A stretch of 64,000 nucleotides of DNA from contig CAVWCR010000002.1 in assembly GCA_963753575.1 (NCBI GenBank), positions 382,185-446,184 on the forward strand, given 5' to 3'. This document shows positions 35,741-46,000 of the stretch, piece by piece. Origin of the DNA: VAZQ01 sp963753575 (GTDB lineage Bacteria > Pseudomonadota > Alphaproteobacteria > Rhizobiales > Xanthobacteraceae). How positions within the stretch are numbered: position 1 is the first letter of the stretch; every line of letters starts with the position of its first letter. The notes below the pieces were generated by a model that ran no database searches, was not told where the DNA came from, and saw only the letters and a list, made by a program, of their open reading frames with translations. The position numbers were made by a program, and so were the translations under genes.

Positions 35741-38700
35741 GTGTCTCGCTTCAATTCTGTCACTCTTAACTCTAGTGATATGCTGCGAGACAACGAGGAC
35801 TTTCCTCAGAGCCGAATTATTCTTCCGCTCTTGCCGGCTCAACTTGGAATTTGGCTTGAGCAGGAGATCGATCCGTCCTCGCCTGCATACAATATTGGCG
35901 AATACATCGAGATTCATGGGGCCCTCGACCCGGTGTTGTTTGAGCGCTCGCTACGGCAGGTTGTAGGCGAAGTGCAGGCGCTTTGTGTCCAATTTGTCGC
36001 AGACGGACCGGGGCAGATCGTTGACCCATCGCCTGTTTGGGCGATGCCAACTCTCGATATCAGTACCGAAGCGGACCCGCGCGCCGTCGCTGAATCTTGG
36101 ATGAGAGCCGACCTCGCGCGGCCGATCGATCCGACCTGCGGACCGCTGTTCGGATATGCGCTGTTCAAGACCGCACCCGGTCGCTCCTTCTGGTATGCGC
36201 GGTACCATCAGATCGTAATGGACTGCTTCGGCATGTCGCTGCTCGCGCAACGAGTGGCGAATGTCTACACCGCGATGGCAGATGGACGAGGCGCTCGCGA
36301 TGACGTCTTCCATGCGCTCGCTCGTCTGTTTGAAGAGAACAACGCCTATCGGGCCTCCGAGCAATTCATTCGGGACCGGCAGTTTTGGCTCGATCATTTG
36401 ATCGATCATCCGGAGCCTGTGCGTCTCAGCAACCGCCCGCCGGCCAAGCCCAACGGCGTTCTGCGCAGGTCTGCTTGGTTGCGATCGTCCGATCTCGATC
36501 GCCTGCGTGCGTTCGCCTGCCGCCTGGGCACGACTCCGGCACATGTCATCGTCGCCGCGACGGCAATCTTCCTGCATCGCGTGACAGGCGTTGGGGACGT
36601 TGCCATCAGCTTGCCGGTCTCGGCTCGAGCTCCCACGGCACAAGACGCTCCTGGGCTGGTCGCCAATCTGTTGCCTTTGCGGTTTGCGGTTTCTCCATGC
36701 ATGACCGCGTCCGAGATCATCGGGCAAGCAGGGTCGCAGATCGACCAGGGATTGCGGCATCGGCAGTTTCAGGTTCCGGATCTGGTTCGGCATTTGGGGC
36801 GACACGCGGACGGCCGCGCGATGTTTGGGCCTGCCGTTCATGTCATGCCGTGCTACCGAGACTTGAGCTTCGCCGGTTGCCGCGGCACCACTCACAATCT
36901 TGCCTATGGACCGGTCGAGGATCTGTCGGTCGCGGTCTATGACCGACCGGACGGAGAGGAGCTTCGAATCGATTTCGATGGCAATTCGGCGCTCTACGAA
37001 ATCGATGTGCTGGCGGATCATCAACGCCGATTTCTGAAATTGCTCGACGCGATGATTGCCGATCCCGAGCGGCCGCTCGGGCGGCTTGAGATTCTCACAC
37101 CTGAGGAGCGCGACACCATCCTGCGGCAGTGGAACGACACGGCGCGATCGATCCCGTCCGCGACCTTGCCTGAGCTGTTCGGTGCGCAGGCTGCGCGCAC
37201 GCCGGAGGCGACCGCGGTGGTGTTCGGCGCTGAGCGGCTGAGCTACCGCGCGCTCGATGCGCGGGCGAACCAGCTGGCGCATCATCTGCGTGGTCTCGGC
37301 GTCGGCCCCGAGGTGGTGGTGGGGCTGTGCGTGGAGCGCTCGCTCGAGATGATGGTGGGGCTGCTTGGCATCCTCAAGGCGGGGGGCGCCTATCTGCCGC
37401 TCGACCCTGACTATCCGTCCGAGCGGCTCGCCTTCATGCTCGAGGATGCCCGTGCCCCGGTGCTGGTCACGCAGTCCGCGCTGGTGGAACGATTGCCGCC
37501 ACATGACACGCGCCTCGTGCGGCTCGATGCTGATTGGCCCGCCATCGCGGCGTGCCCGGCTACCCCGCCGATCACCAGGCTCAAGCCGCATAACGCCGCC
37601 TACGTCATCTACACCTCAGGCTCGACCGGAACGCCAAAGGGTGTCTGCGTGATCCATCGCGGTGTCGTCAGCTTTGTGCAGAGCCAATCCCACGCCGCAT
37701 GGTCCACGACCGAGACCGCCATCCAAATCGCTCCGCTCGCCTTTGATGCCTCGACCTTCGAGATCTGGGGGGCGCTCATCAATGGCGCCAGGCTGGTGAT
37801 CATGCCGCCCGGCCAATGGACCTTGGCGGATCTGCAGCATCAGCTGCAATTGCATCGTGTCTCGGTGCTGCATCTGACGGCGCCGCTGTTCAACGCCATG
37901 GATGACTATCGGGGCCTGGCCGGCGTGCGGCAGCTGCTCACCGGGGGCGACGTGGTTTCATCGTCGCAGGTCCGCAACGTGCTGACCGCGCTTGATGGTT
38001 GCCGGCTGGTGCATTGCTACGGCCCGACCGAAGCCACCACGTTCAGCGCGACGTTCGCGGTTGATCGTCCCGACGGCGTATCGCCGTCCTTGCCGATTGG
38101 CCGGCCCGTGTCCAACACGCGGGTTTACATTCTGGACTCTGGGTTAGCGGCTGTACCTGTGGGAGTTGCGGGTGAGCTTTACATTGCGGGGGCTGGGCTG
38201 GGGCGGGGCTATCTGGGGCGTGCCGGGCTGACGGCGGAGCGGTTCGTGGCGGCCCCGTATGGCCCGGCGGGGAGCCGGATGTACCGCAGCGGCGATCTGG
38301 CGCGCTGGCGCCCGGACGGGGTTTTGGAGTTCCTCGGTCGCGCGGATGCGCAGGTGAAGCTGCGCGGGTTCCGGATTGAGCCGGGGGAGATCGAGGCGGT
38401 GCTGACGCGGCATGCGGGGGTGGCGCAGGCGGCGGTGATCGCGCGCGAGGATACGCCGGGCGGCAAGCGGCTGGTGGCTTATGTGGTGGCGGGTGCGGAT
38501 GGGAGCCTGGATGCGGCGGCGCTGCGGGAGCATGTTGCGGCGTGGCTTCCGGACTACATGGTGCCGTCGTGTTTTGTGGTGCTGGATCGGTTGCCGCTGA
38601 CGCCGAACGGCAAGCTCGACCGTCGAGCGCTGCCGGCCCCGGAGGTGACGGCTGCGGCGGCGCGTGAGCCGCGCAGCCCGCAGGAGGAGATCCTGTGCGC

Positions 38701-40090
38701 GCTGTTTGCCGAGGTGCTGGGGCTGCGGCGGGTCGGGATCGACGACAACTTCTTTGCGCTTGGCGGCGACAGCATCATGTCGATCCAGCTGGTGAGCCGT
38801 GCGCGCAAGGCGGGGCTCGTCATCACGCCGCGGGCGGTGTTCCAGCATCAGACCGTCGCGGCGCTGGCCGCGGTCGCCGTTTCGGTAGCGGAAACGGCTG
38901 GTGGCAGCGTCCAATCGGATCTGCCGATGGTAGCGCTCACGCAAGAGGAACGCGCGCAGCTTGCGAGTGCCTATCCGCAGATCGAAGACATATTGCCGCT
39001 GTCGCCGTTGCAGCAGGGCCTGCTGTTCCACGCGCTCTACGATGCACAGGCGCCGGACGTCTATACCGTGCAAGTGGCGGTCAGTCTCGACGGGCCGCTC
39101 GACGAGGAAGGTCTCAAGAGGGCTGCGCAAGCACTTCTGTTGCGTCACGCGGGCCTGCGCGCTGCCTTTCCGCATCGCGCACTCGGCCGTCCGGTGCAGG
39201 TGATTGTGCCGGGCGGAGTGCCACCCTGGCGCAGCATCGATCTGTCGGAGTTGGTCGTCGCCGCTCGGGAGGAGCGCCTGGGTTCGATCCTGGCGCAGGA
39301 TCGTGCTGCGCGTTTCGATGTCTCAGTTGCACCGCTGTTACGTTTTACACTGATCAAGATCAGCGCGGACACGCATCAACTCCTTGTCACCCACCACCAT
39401 CTGCTGATGGATGGCTGGTCGATGCCCGTTCTCGTGCACGAACTGCTCGCGCTCTACGCCAGGAAGGGAGATGCGGGCGCGCTGCCGCGGGTGACGCCTT
39501 ATCGCGACTACCTGGCCTGGATCGCGGCGCAGGATCGCGGCGCCGCGGTCGCGGCCTGGCAGGAGGCCTTGGCCGGTCTGGACGAGGCAACGCGCCTTGC
39601 GCCGCCCGATACGGGGCGAGCGCCGGTCGTGCCCGAGCAGATCGTGTGCGAGCTGAGCGATGGGCTGACCGCGGCGCTGACGCAGCGGGCGCGCCGGCAG
39701 GGCGTGACGCTCAATACGATCGTCCAGGCAGCGTGGGCGATCCTTTTGGGCCGTCTGACCGGGCGCGACGATGTGGCCTTCGGCATCACGGTCGCAGGCC
39801 GGCCGCCGGAGATCGCCGGCATCGAGCGCATGGTGGGGCTGTTCATCAACACGCTGCCGCTGCGGGTGAAGCTGCCGCCCGAACAGTCATTGAGTGCTCT
39901 TCTCAAGGAGGTGCAGGAGAGCCAGTCGCGGCTGATGGCGCACCAGCATCTGGGCCTCTCCGAGATCCAGGGGCTCGCCGGCCTGGGCGAACTGTTCGAC
40001 ACCCTGCTGGTGTTCGAAAACTATCCTGACGGGGACAGCGACGCGCACGAGTTCGAGCGGACCACGTGTCACCGAGTCCGCGGTGAATGA
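35741..40090 (+). CDS. NRPS part 1: C-A-T-C (modules 1 and start of 2)
   Basis: The 1449-residue frame begins at GTG 35741 (ATG 35780 is an alternative). Domains by base position: starter-type condensation about 35815-37060; adenylation 37120-38640; carrier (LGGDSIM, Ser codon 38771) 38690-38870; second condensation from 38960 (HHHLLMDGWS). In the first condensation domain the active-site motif reads YHQIVMDCFG: the catalytic second His is Gln (codon 36209-36211). The adenylation pocket reads D-A-F-H-L-G-C-T-F, an unassigned code with similarity to branched aliphatic pockets. The frame ends inside the linker near the end of C2; dropping one G of the GGGG at 40031-40034 joins it to the next frame. 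Confidence 0.93.
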   Translation: MSRFNSVTLNSSDMLRDNEDFPQSRIILPLLPAQLGIWLEQEIDPSSPAYNIGEYIEIHGALDPVLFERSLRQVVGEVQALCVQFVADGPGQIVDPSPVWAMPTLDISTEADPRAVAESWMRADLARPIDPTCGPLFGYALFKTAPGRSFWYARYHQIVMDCFGMSLLAQRVANVYTAMADGRGARDDVFHALARLFEENNAYRASEQFIRDRQFWLDHLIDHPEPVRLSNRPPAKPNGVLRRSAWLRSSDLDRLRAFACRLGTTPAHVIVAATAIFLHRVTGVGDVAISLPVSARAPTAQDAPGLVANLLPLRFAVSPCMTASEIIGQAGSQIDQGLRHRQFQVPDLVRHLGRHADGRAMFGPAVHVMPCYRDLSFAGCRGTTHNLAYGPVEDLSVAVYDRPDGEELRIDFDGNSALYEIDVLADHQRRFLKLLDAMIADPERPLGRLEILTPEERDTILRQWNDTARSIPSATLPELFGAQAARTPEATAVVFGAERLSYRALDARANQLAHHLRGLGVGPEVVVGLCVERSLEMMVGLLGILKAGGAYLPLDPDYPSERLAFMLEDARAPVLVTQSALVERLPPHDTRLVRLDADWPAIAACPATPPITRLKPHNAAYVIYTSGSTGTPKGVCVIHRGVVSFVQSQSHAAWSTTETAIQIAPLAFDASTFEIWGALINGARLVIMPPGQWTLADLQHQLQLHRVSVLHLTAPLFNAMDDYRGLAGVRQLLTGGDVVSSSQVRNVLTALDGCRLVHCYGPTEATTFSATFAVDRPDGVSPSLPIGRPVSNTRVYILDSGLAAVPVGVAGELYIAGAGLGRGYLGRAGLTAERFVAAPYGPAGSRMYRSGDLARWRPDGVLEFLGRADAQVKLRGFRIEPGEIEAVLTRHAGVAQAAVIAREDTPGGKRLVAYVVAGADGSLDAAALREHVAAWLPDYMVPSCFVVLDRLPLTPNGKLDRRALPAPEVTAAAAREPRSPQEEILCALFAEVLGLRRVGIDDNFFALGGDSIMSIQLVSRARKAGLVITPRAVFQHQTVAALAAVAVSVAETAGGSVQSDLPMVALTQEERAQLASAYPQIEDILPLSPLQQGLLFHALYDAQAPDVYTVQVAVSLDGPLDEEGLKRAAQALLLRHAGLRAAFPHRALGRPVQVIVPGGVPPWRSIDLSELVVAAREERLGSILAQDRAARFDVSVAPLLRFTLIKISADTHQLLVTHHHLLMDGWSMPVLVHELLALYARKGDAGALPRVTPYRDYLAWIAAQDRGAAVAAWQEALAGLDEATRLAPPDTGRAPVVPEQIVCELSDGLTAALTQRARRQGVTLNTIVQAAWAILLGRLTGRDDVAFGITVAGRPPEIAGIERMVGLFINTLPLRVKLPPEQSLSALLKEVQESQSRLMAHQHLGLSEIQGLAGLGELFDTLLVFENYPDGDSDAHEFERTTCHRVRGE

Positions 40091-43000
40091 TGCGACCAGT
40101 TATCCTTTGACATTGATGGTCACACCGGGCGAGCGGCTGCAGATGCGCCTCGATTGTCGCCCGGACCTGGTAGATCGGATTGGCGCGCAGGCGATGGTCG
40201 AGCGTCTCGTGCGGCTGTTGGACAGCGCCGTCGTGGAGCCGGAGCGTCCGATCGGTCGGCTTGACATTCTCACGCCCGCCGAGCGCGACACGATCCTGCG
40301 GGGCTTCAACGACAGCGCGCCCGCGATCCCGTCCGCGACCTTGCCTGAGCTGTTCGGTGCGCAGGCTGCGCGCACGCCGGACGCGACCGCGGTGGTGTTG
40401 GGTGAAGAGAATCTCACGTATGGCGCGCTCGATGCGCGGGCGAACCAGCTGGCGCATCATCTGCGTGGTCTCGGCGTCGGCCCCGAGGTGGTGGTGGGGC
40501 TGTGCGTGGAACGCTCGCTCGAGATGATCGTGGGGCTCATCGGCATCCTCAAGGCGGGTGGCGCCTATCTGCCGCTCGACCCTGACTATCCGTCCGAGCG
40601 TCTGGCCTTCATGATCGAGGATGCCGGCGCGCGCGTGCTGGTCACGCAATCGGCGCTGCTCGAACGCATTCCCGAGGCTGACGCTCCTATCGTGCGCCTC
40701 GATGCCGACTGGCCTGCAATTGCGACGCGGCCCAATTCGGCGCCGGCCAGCAACGTCAAGCCGGCCAACACCGCCTATGTGATCTACACCTCGGGCTCGA
40801 CCGGCACGCCGAAGGGCGTTGGCGCATTGCACCGTAGCGTCGTTAGCTTGATCCAAGAGCAATCCTACGCTTCCTGGTCGACGACCGAGACTGCCCTGCA
40901 AATCGCTCCGCTTGCCTTTGATGCCTCGACCTTCGAGATCTGGGGCGCGCTCATCAATGGCGCCAGGCTGGTGATCATGCCACCCGGCCAATGGACCTTG
41001 GCGGATCTGCAGCATCAGCTGCAATTGCATAATGTCTCGGTGCTGCATCTGACGGCGCCGCTGTTCAACGCCATGGATGATTATCGGGGCCTGGCCGGCG
41101 TGCGGCAGCTGCTCACCGGGGGCGACGTGGTTTCATCGTCGCAGGTCCGCAACGTGCTGACCGCGCTTGATGGTTGCCGGCTGGTGCATTGCTACGGCCC
41201 GACCGAAGCCACCACGTTCAGCGCAACTTACTCGGTAGACCAGTGCGATGAGGTGCCTTCGCGTCTTCCTATCGGCCGGCCGATCGGCAGCACCCAGATC
41301 TACATTCTGGATCGCGGCCTGAATCCGGTTCCCGTCGGTGTTGTGGGCGAGCTTTACATTGCGGGCGTGGGGCTTGCGCGCGGCTATGTGAGCCAGCCCG
41401 GTCTGACGTCCGAACGCTTTGTTGCCGATCCTTTCGGTGTGCCTGGGTCGCGGATGTACCGGACGGGCGACCTGGCGCGCTGGCGTGCGGACGGCGACAT
41501 CGAGTTCCTCGGTCGCGCGGACGCGCAGGTGAAGCTGCGCGGGTTCCGGATTGAGCCGGGGGAGATCGAGGCGGCGCTGACGCGGCATGCGGGGGTGGCG
41601 CAGGCGGCGGTGATCGCGTGCGAGGATACGCCGGGCGGCAAGCGGCTGGTGGCTTACGTGGTGGCGGGTGCGGATCAGAGCCTGGATGTGACGGCGCTGC
41701 GGGAGCATCTCGTTGCGAGTCTTCCCGACTACATGGTGCCGTCGTGTTTTGTGGTGCTGGATCGGTTGCCGCTGACGCCGAACGGCAAGCTCGACCGGCG
41801 TGCGCTGCCGGCCCCGGAGGTGACGGCTGCGGCGGCGCGTGAGCCGCGCAGCCCGCAGGAGGAGATCCTGTGCGCGCTGTTTGCCGAGGTGCTGGGGCTG
41901 CCGCAGGTCGGGATCGACGACAGCTTCTTTGCGCTTGGCGGCGACAGCATCATGTCGATCCAGCTGGTGAGCCGTGCGCGCAAGGCCGGGCTCGTCATCA
42001 CGCCGCGGGCGGTGTTCCAGCATCAGACCGTCGCGGCGCTGGCGCCGGTGGCCGCGCCTGTGGAGGTGGAGGCTGGGAGCAGCCCCCGTGCGGATCTGCC
42101 GCTGGTCGCGCTCACGCCGGCGGAGACGGAACGGCTGGCGAGCGCCTATCCGCAGATCGAGGAGGTGCTGCCGCTGTCGCCGTTGCAGCAAGGCCTGCTG
42201 TTCCATGCGCTCTACGATGCGCAGGCGCCGGATGTCTACACGACGCAACTGATCCTCGGTCTCGAAGGGCCGCTCGACGAGGAGGTTCTCGCGAGGGCGG
42301 CGCAGGCTCTCCTGGCACGTCATGCGAGCCTGCGGGCCGCCTTCCGGCACGAGAGCCTCAGCCGTCCGGTGCAGGTGATCGTGCCGGGCGGAGCGCCGGC
42401 CTGGCGCAGCATCGATCTGTCGGCGCTGGACGGGCCGGAACGGGAGGAGCGGCTGGCGCATATTCTGGCCGAGGATCGCGCTGCGCGCTTCGATCTCGCG
42501 GTGCCGCCGCTGACGCGCTTTGCCCTGATCCGGCTGGGGCCGTACGACCATCGGCTGGCGCTCACCCATCATCATTTGGTGATGGACGGCTGGTCGCGGC
42601 CGGTGCTGGTGCAGGAGCTGCTCACGCTCTATGCGCAGAATGGAGAAGCCGGCGCGCTGCCGCGGGTGACGCCTTATCGCGACTACCTGGCCTGGATTGC
42701 GGCGCAGGATCGCGCGGCCGCGGTTGTGGCCTGGCAGGAGGCCTTGGCCGGTCTGGACGAGGCCACGCGTCTTGCGCCGGATGATCGCGCGCGCACGCCG
42801 GTGGTGCCCGAGCAGATCCTGTTTGCGTTGAGCGAGCAGTCGACGGCGGCGCTGACGCAGCAGGCGCGCCGGCAGGGCGTGACGCTCAATACGATCGTCC
42901 AGGCGGCGTGGGCGATCCTGCTCGGGCGTCTGATCGGGCGCGACGACGTGGTGTTCGGCGTCACGGTCGCAGGCCGGCCGCCGGAGATCGCCGGCATCGA

Positions 43001-46000
43001 GCGCATGGTGGGGCTGTTCATCAACACGGTGCCGCTGCGGGTGAAGCTGCCGCCCGAACAGTCATTGAGTGCTCTTCTCAAGGAGGTGCAGGAGAGCCAG
43101 TCGCGGCTGATGGCGCACCAGCATCTGGGCCTGGGCGAGATCCAGGGGCTCGCCGGCCTCGGCGAGCTGTTCGACACCCTGGTGGTGTTCGAGAACTATC
43201 CGGACAATGACAATGCCGCGCCTGCGGCCGGCGGTTTGCGGCTTGGCCACGTCAGCGGGCACGACGCCGCGCATTATCCCTTGAGCCTCGGCGCCCTGCC
43301 GGGCGAGCAGCTGCAGATGCGCCTCGACTATCGTCCGGACCTGTTCGAGCGGGCGAGCATGGAGGCGATGGCGGGGCGGCTGGTACGGCTTCTCGAAAGC
43401 GCGGTCGCGGAGCCGGAGCGTCCGATCGGTCGGCTCGACATTCTCACGCCCGCCGAGCGCGACACGATCCTGCGGGGCTTCAACGACAGCGCGCACGCGA
43501 TCCCATCAGGGACCTTGCCTGAGCTGTTTGCCGCGCAGGTCGCGCGCGCGCCCGATGCGACCGCGGTGGTGTTGGGTGAAGAGAATCTCACGTACGGCGC
43601 GCTCGATGCGCGGGCGAACCAGCTGGCGCATCATCTGCGCGGTCTCGGTGTCGGGCCCGAGGTGGTGGTGGGGCTGTGCGTGGAGCGCTCGCTCGAGATG
43701 ATGGTGGGGCTCATCGGCATCCTCAAGGCGGGCGGCGCCTATCTGCCGCTCGACCCTGACTATCCGTCCGAGCGTCTGGCCTTCATGCTCGAGGATGCCG
43801 GCGCGCGTGTGCTGGTCACGCAGTCCGCGCTGCGCGAGCGGCTGGGCGCGCACAGCGCCCGCGTGGTGCGGATCGACAGTCATTGGCCGGCCATTGCCCG
43901 ACACCCTGTCAGCGCGCCGGCCAGCAACGTCAAGCCGGCCAACACCGCCTATGTGATCTACACCTCGGGCTCGACCGGCGCGCCGAAAGGCGTTGCCGTC
44001 ACGCATGGCGGGATTCCTAATCTGGCCTGCATGGAGGTCGCGTGCTTTGCGATCGATCCTGGCGCGCGCGTGCTGCAGTTTGCCTCGCTGAGCTTCGATG
44101 CGGCGCTGTGGGAGATCGCCTCGGCGCTGAGCGCGGGTGCGGCCCTTGTGCTGACCGCGGCCGATGCGCGTGGCGGCGATGCGCTGGCCCGGCTCATGCG
44201 CGCGCAGGGCGTGACCCAGGCGACCTTGCCGCCGGCGCTGCTGGCGGAGTTGCCTGCGGATGATCTTCCGCTGCGGACCCTGGTGGTGGCGGGTGAGGCC
44301 TGCTCCGCGGATGTAGTGGCGCGCTGGGGCGACGGCCGGCGGCTGATCAACGCCTATGGTCCGACCGAGACCACGGTGTGCGCAACCATGAGCGCGCCGT
44401 TGTCCGGCTTGGGCCAGCCGCCAATTGGCCGTCCGATCTGGAACACGCGGGTCTATGTGTTGGACGCGGGCTTGCAGCCGGTTCCGGTCGGTGTTGCGGG
44501 CGAGCTTTACATTGCGGGCGTGGGGCTTGCGCGCGGCTATGTGAGCCAGCCCGGTCTGACGTCCGAACGCTTTGTTGCCGATCCTTTCGGTGTGCCTGGG
44601 TCGCGGATGTACCGGACGGGCGACCTGGCGCGCTGGCGTGCGGACGGGGACATCGAGTTCCTGGGTCGCGCGGACGCGCAGGTGAAGCTGCGCGGGTTCC
44701 GGATTGAGCCGGGGGAGATCGAGGCGGCGCTGACGCGGCATGCGGGGGTGGCGCAGGCGGCGGTGATCGCGTGCGAGGATACGCCGGGCGGCAAGCGGCT
44801 GGTGGCTTACGTGGTGGCGGGTGCGGATCAGAGCCTGGATGTGACGGCGCTGCGGGAGCATCTCGTTGCGAGTCTTCCCGACTACATGGTGCCGTCGTGT
44901 TTTGTGGTGCTGGATCGGTTGCCGCTGACGCCGAACGGCAAGCTCGACCGGCGTGCGCTGCCGGCCCCGGAGGTGACGGCTGCGGCGGCGCGTGAGCCGC
45001 GCAGCCCGCAGGAGGAGATCCTGTGCGCGCTGTTTGCCGAGGTGCTGGGGCTGCCGCAGGTCGGGATCGACGACAGCTTCTTTGCGCTTGGCGGCGACAG
45101 CATCATGTCGATCCAGCTGGTGAGCCGTGCGCGCAAGGCCGGGCTCGTCATCACGCCGCGGGCGGTGTTCCAGCATCAGACCGTCGCGGCGCTGGCGCCG
45201 GTGGCCGCGCCTGTGGAGGTGGAGGCTGGGAGCAGCCCCCGTGCGGATCTGCCGCTGGTCGCGCTCACGCCGGCGGAGACGGAACGGCTGGCGAGCGCCT
45301 ATCCGCAGATCGAGGAGGTGCTGCCGCTGTCGCCGTTGCAGCAAGGCCTGCTGTTCCATGCGCTCTACGATGCGCAGGCGCCGGATGTCTACACGACGCA
45401 ACTGATCCTCGGTCTCGAAGGGCCGCTCGACGAGGAGGTTCTCGCGAGGGCGGCGCAGGCTCTCCTGGCACGTCATGCGAGCCTGCGGGCCGCCTTCCGG
45501 CACGAGAGCCTCAGCCGTCCGGTGCAGGTGATCGTGCCGGGCGGAGCGCCGGCCTGGCGCAGCATCGATCTGTCGGCGCTGGACGGGCCGGAACGGGAGG
45601 AGCGGCTGGCGCATATTCTGGCCGAGGATCGCGCTGCGCGCTTCGATCTCGCGGTGCCGCCGCTGACGCGCTTTGCCCTGATCCGGCTGGGGCCGCACGA
45701 CCATCGGCTGGTGGTCAGAACGCATCATATGATGGTGGACGGCTGGTCGCGGCCGGTGCTGGTGCAGGAGCTGCTCACGCTCTATGCGCAGAATGGAGAA
45801 GCCGGCGCGCTGCCGCGGGTGACGCCTTATCGCGACTACCTGGCCTGGATTGCGGCGCAGGATCGCGCGGCCGCGGTTGTGGCCTGGCAGGAGGCCTTGG
45901 CCGGTCTGGACGAGGCCACGCGTCTTGCGCCGGATGATCGCGCGCGCGCGCCGGTGGTGCCCGAGCAGATCCTGTTTGCGTTGAGCGAGCAGTCGACGGC

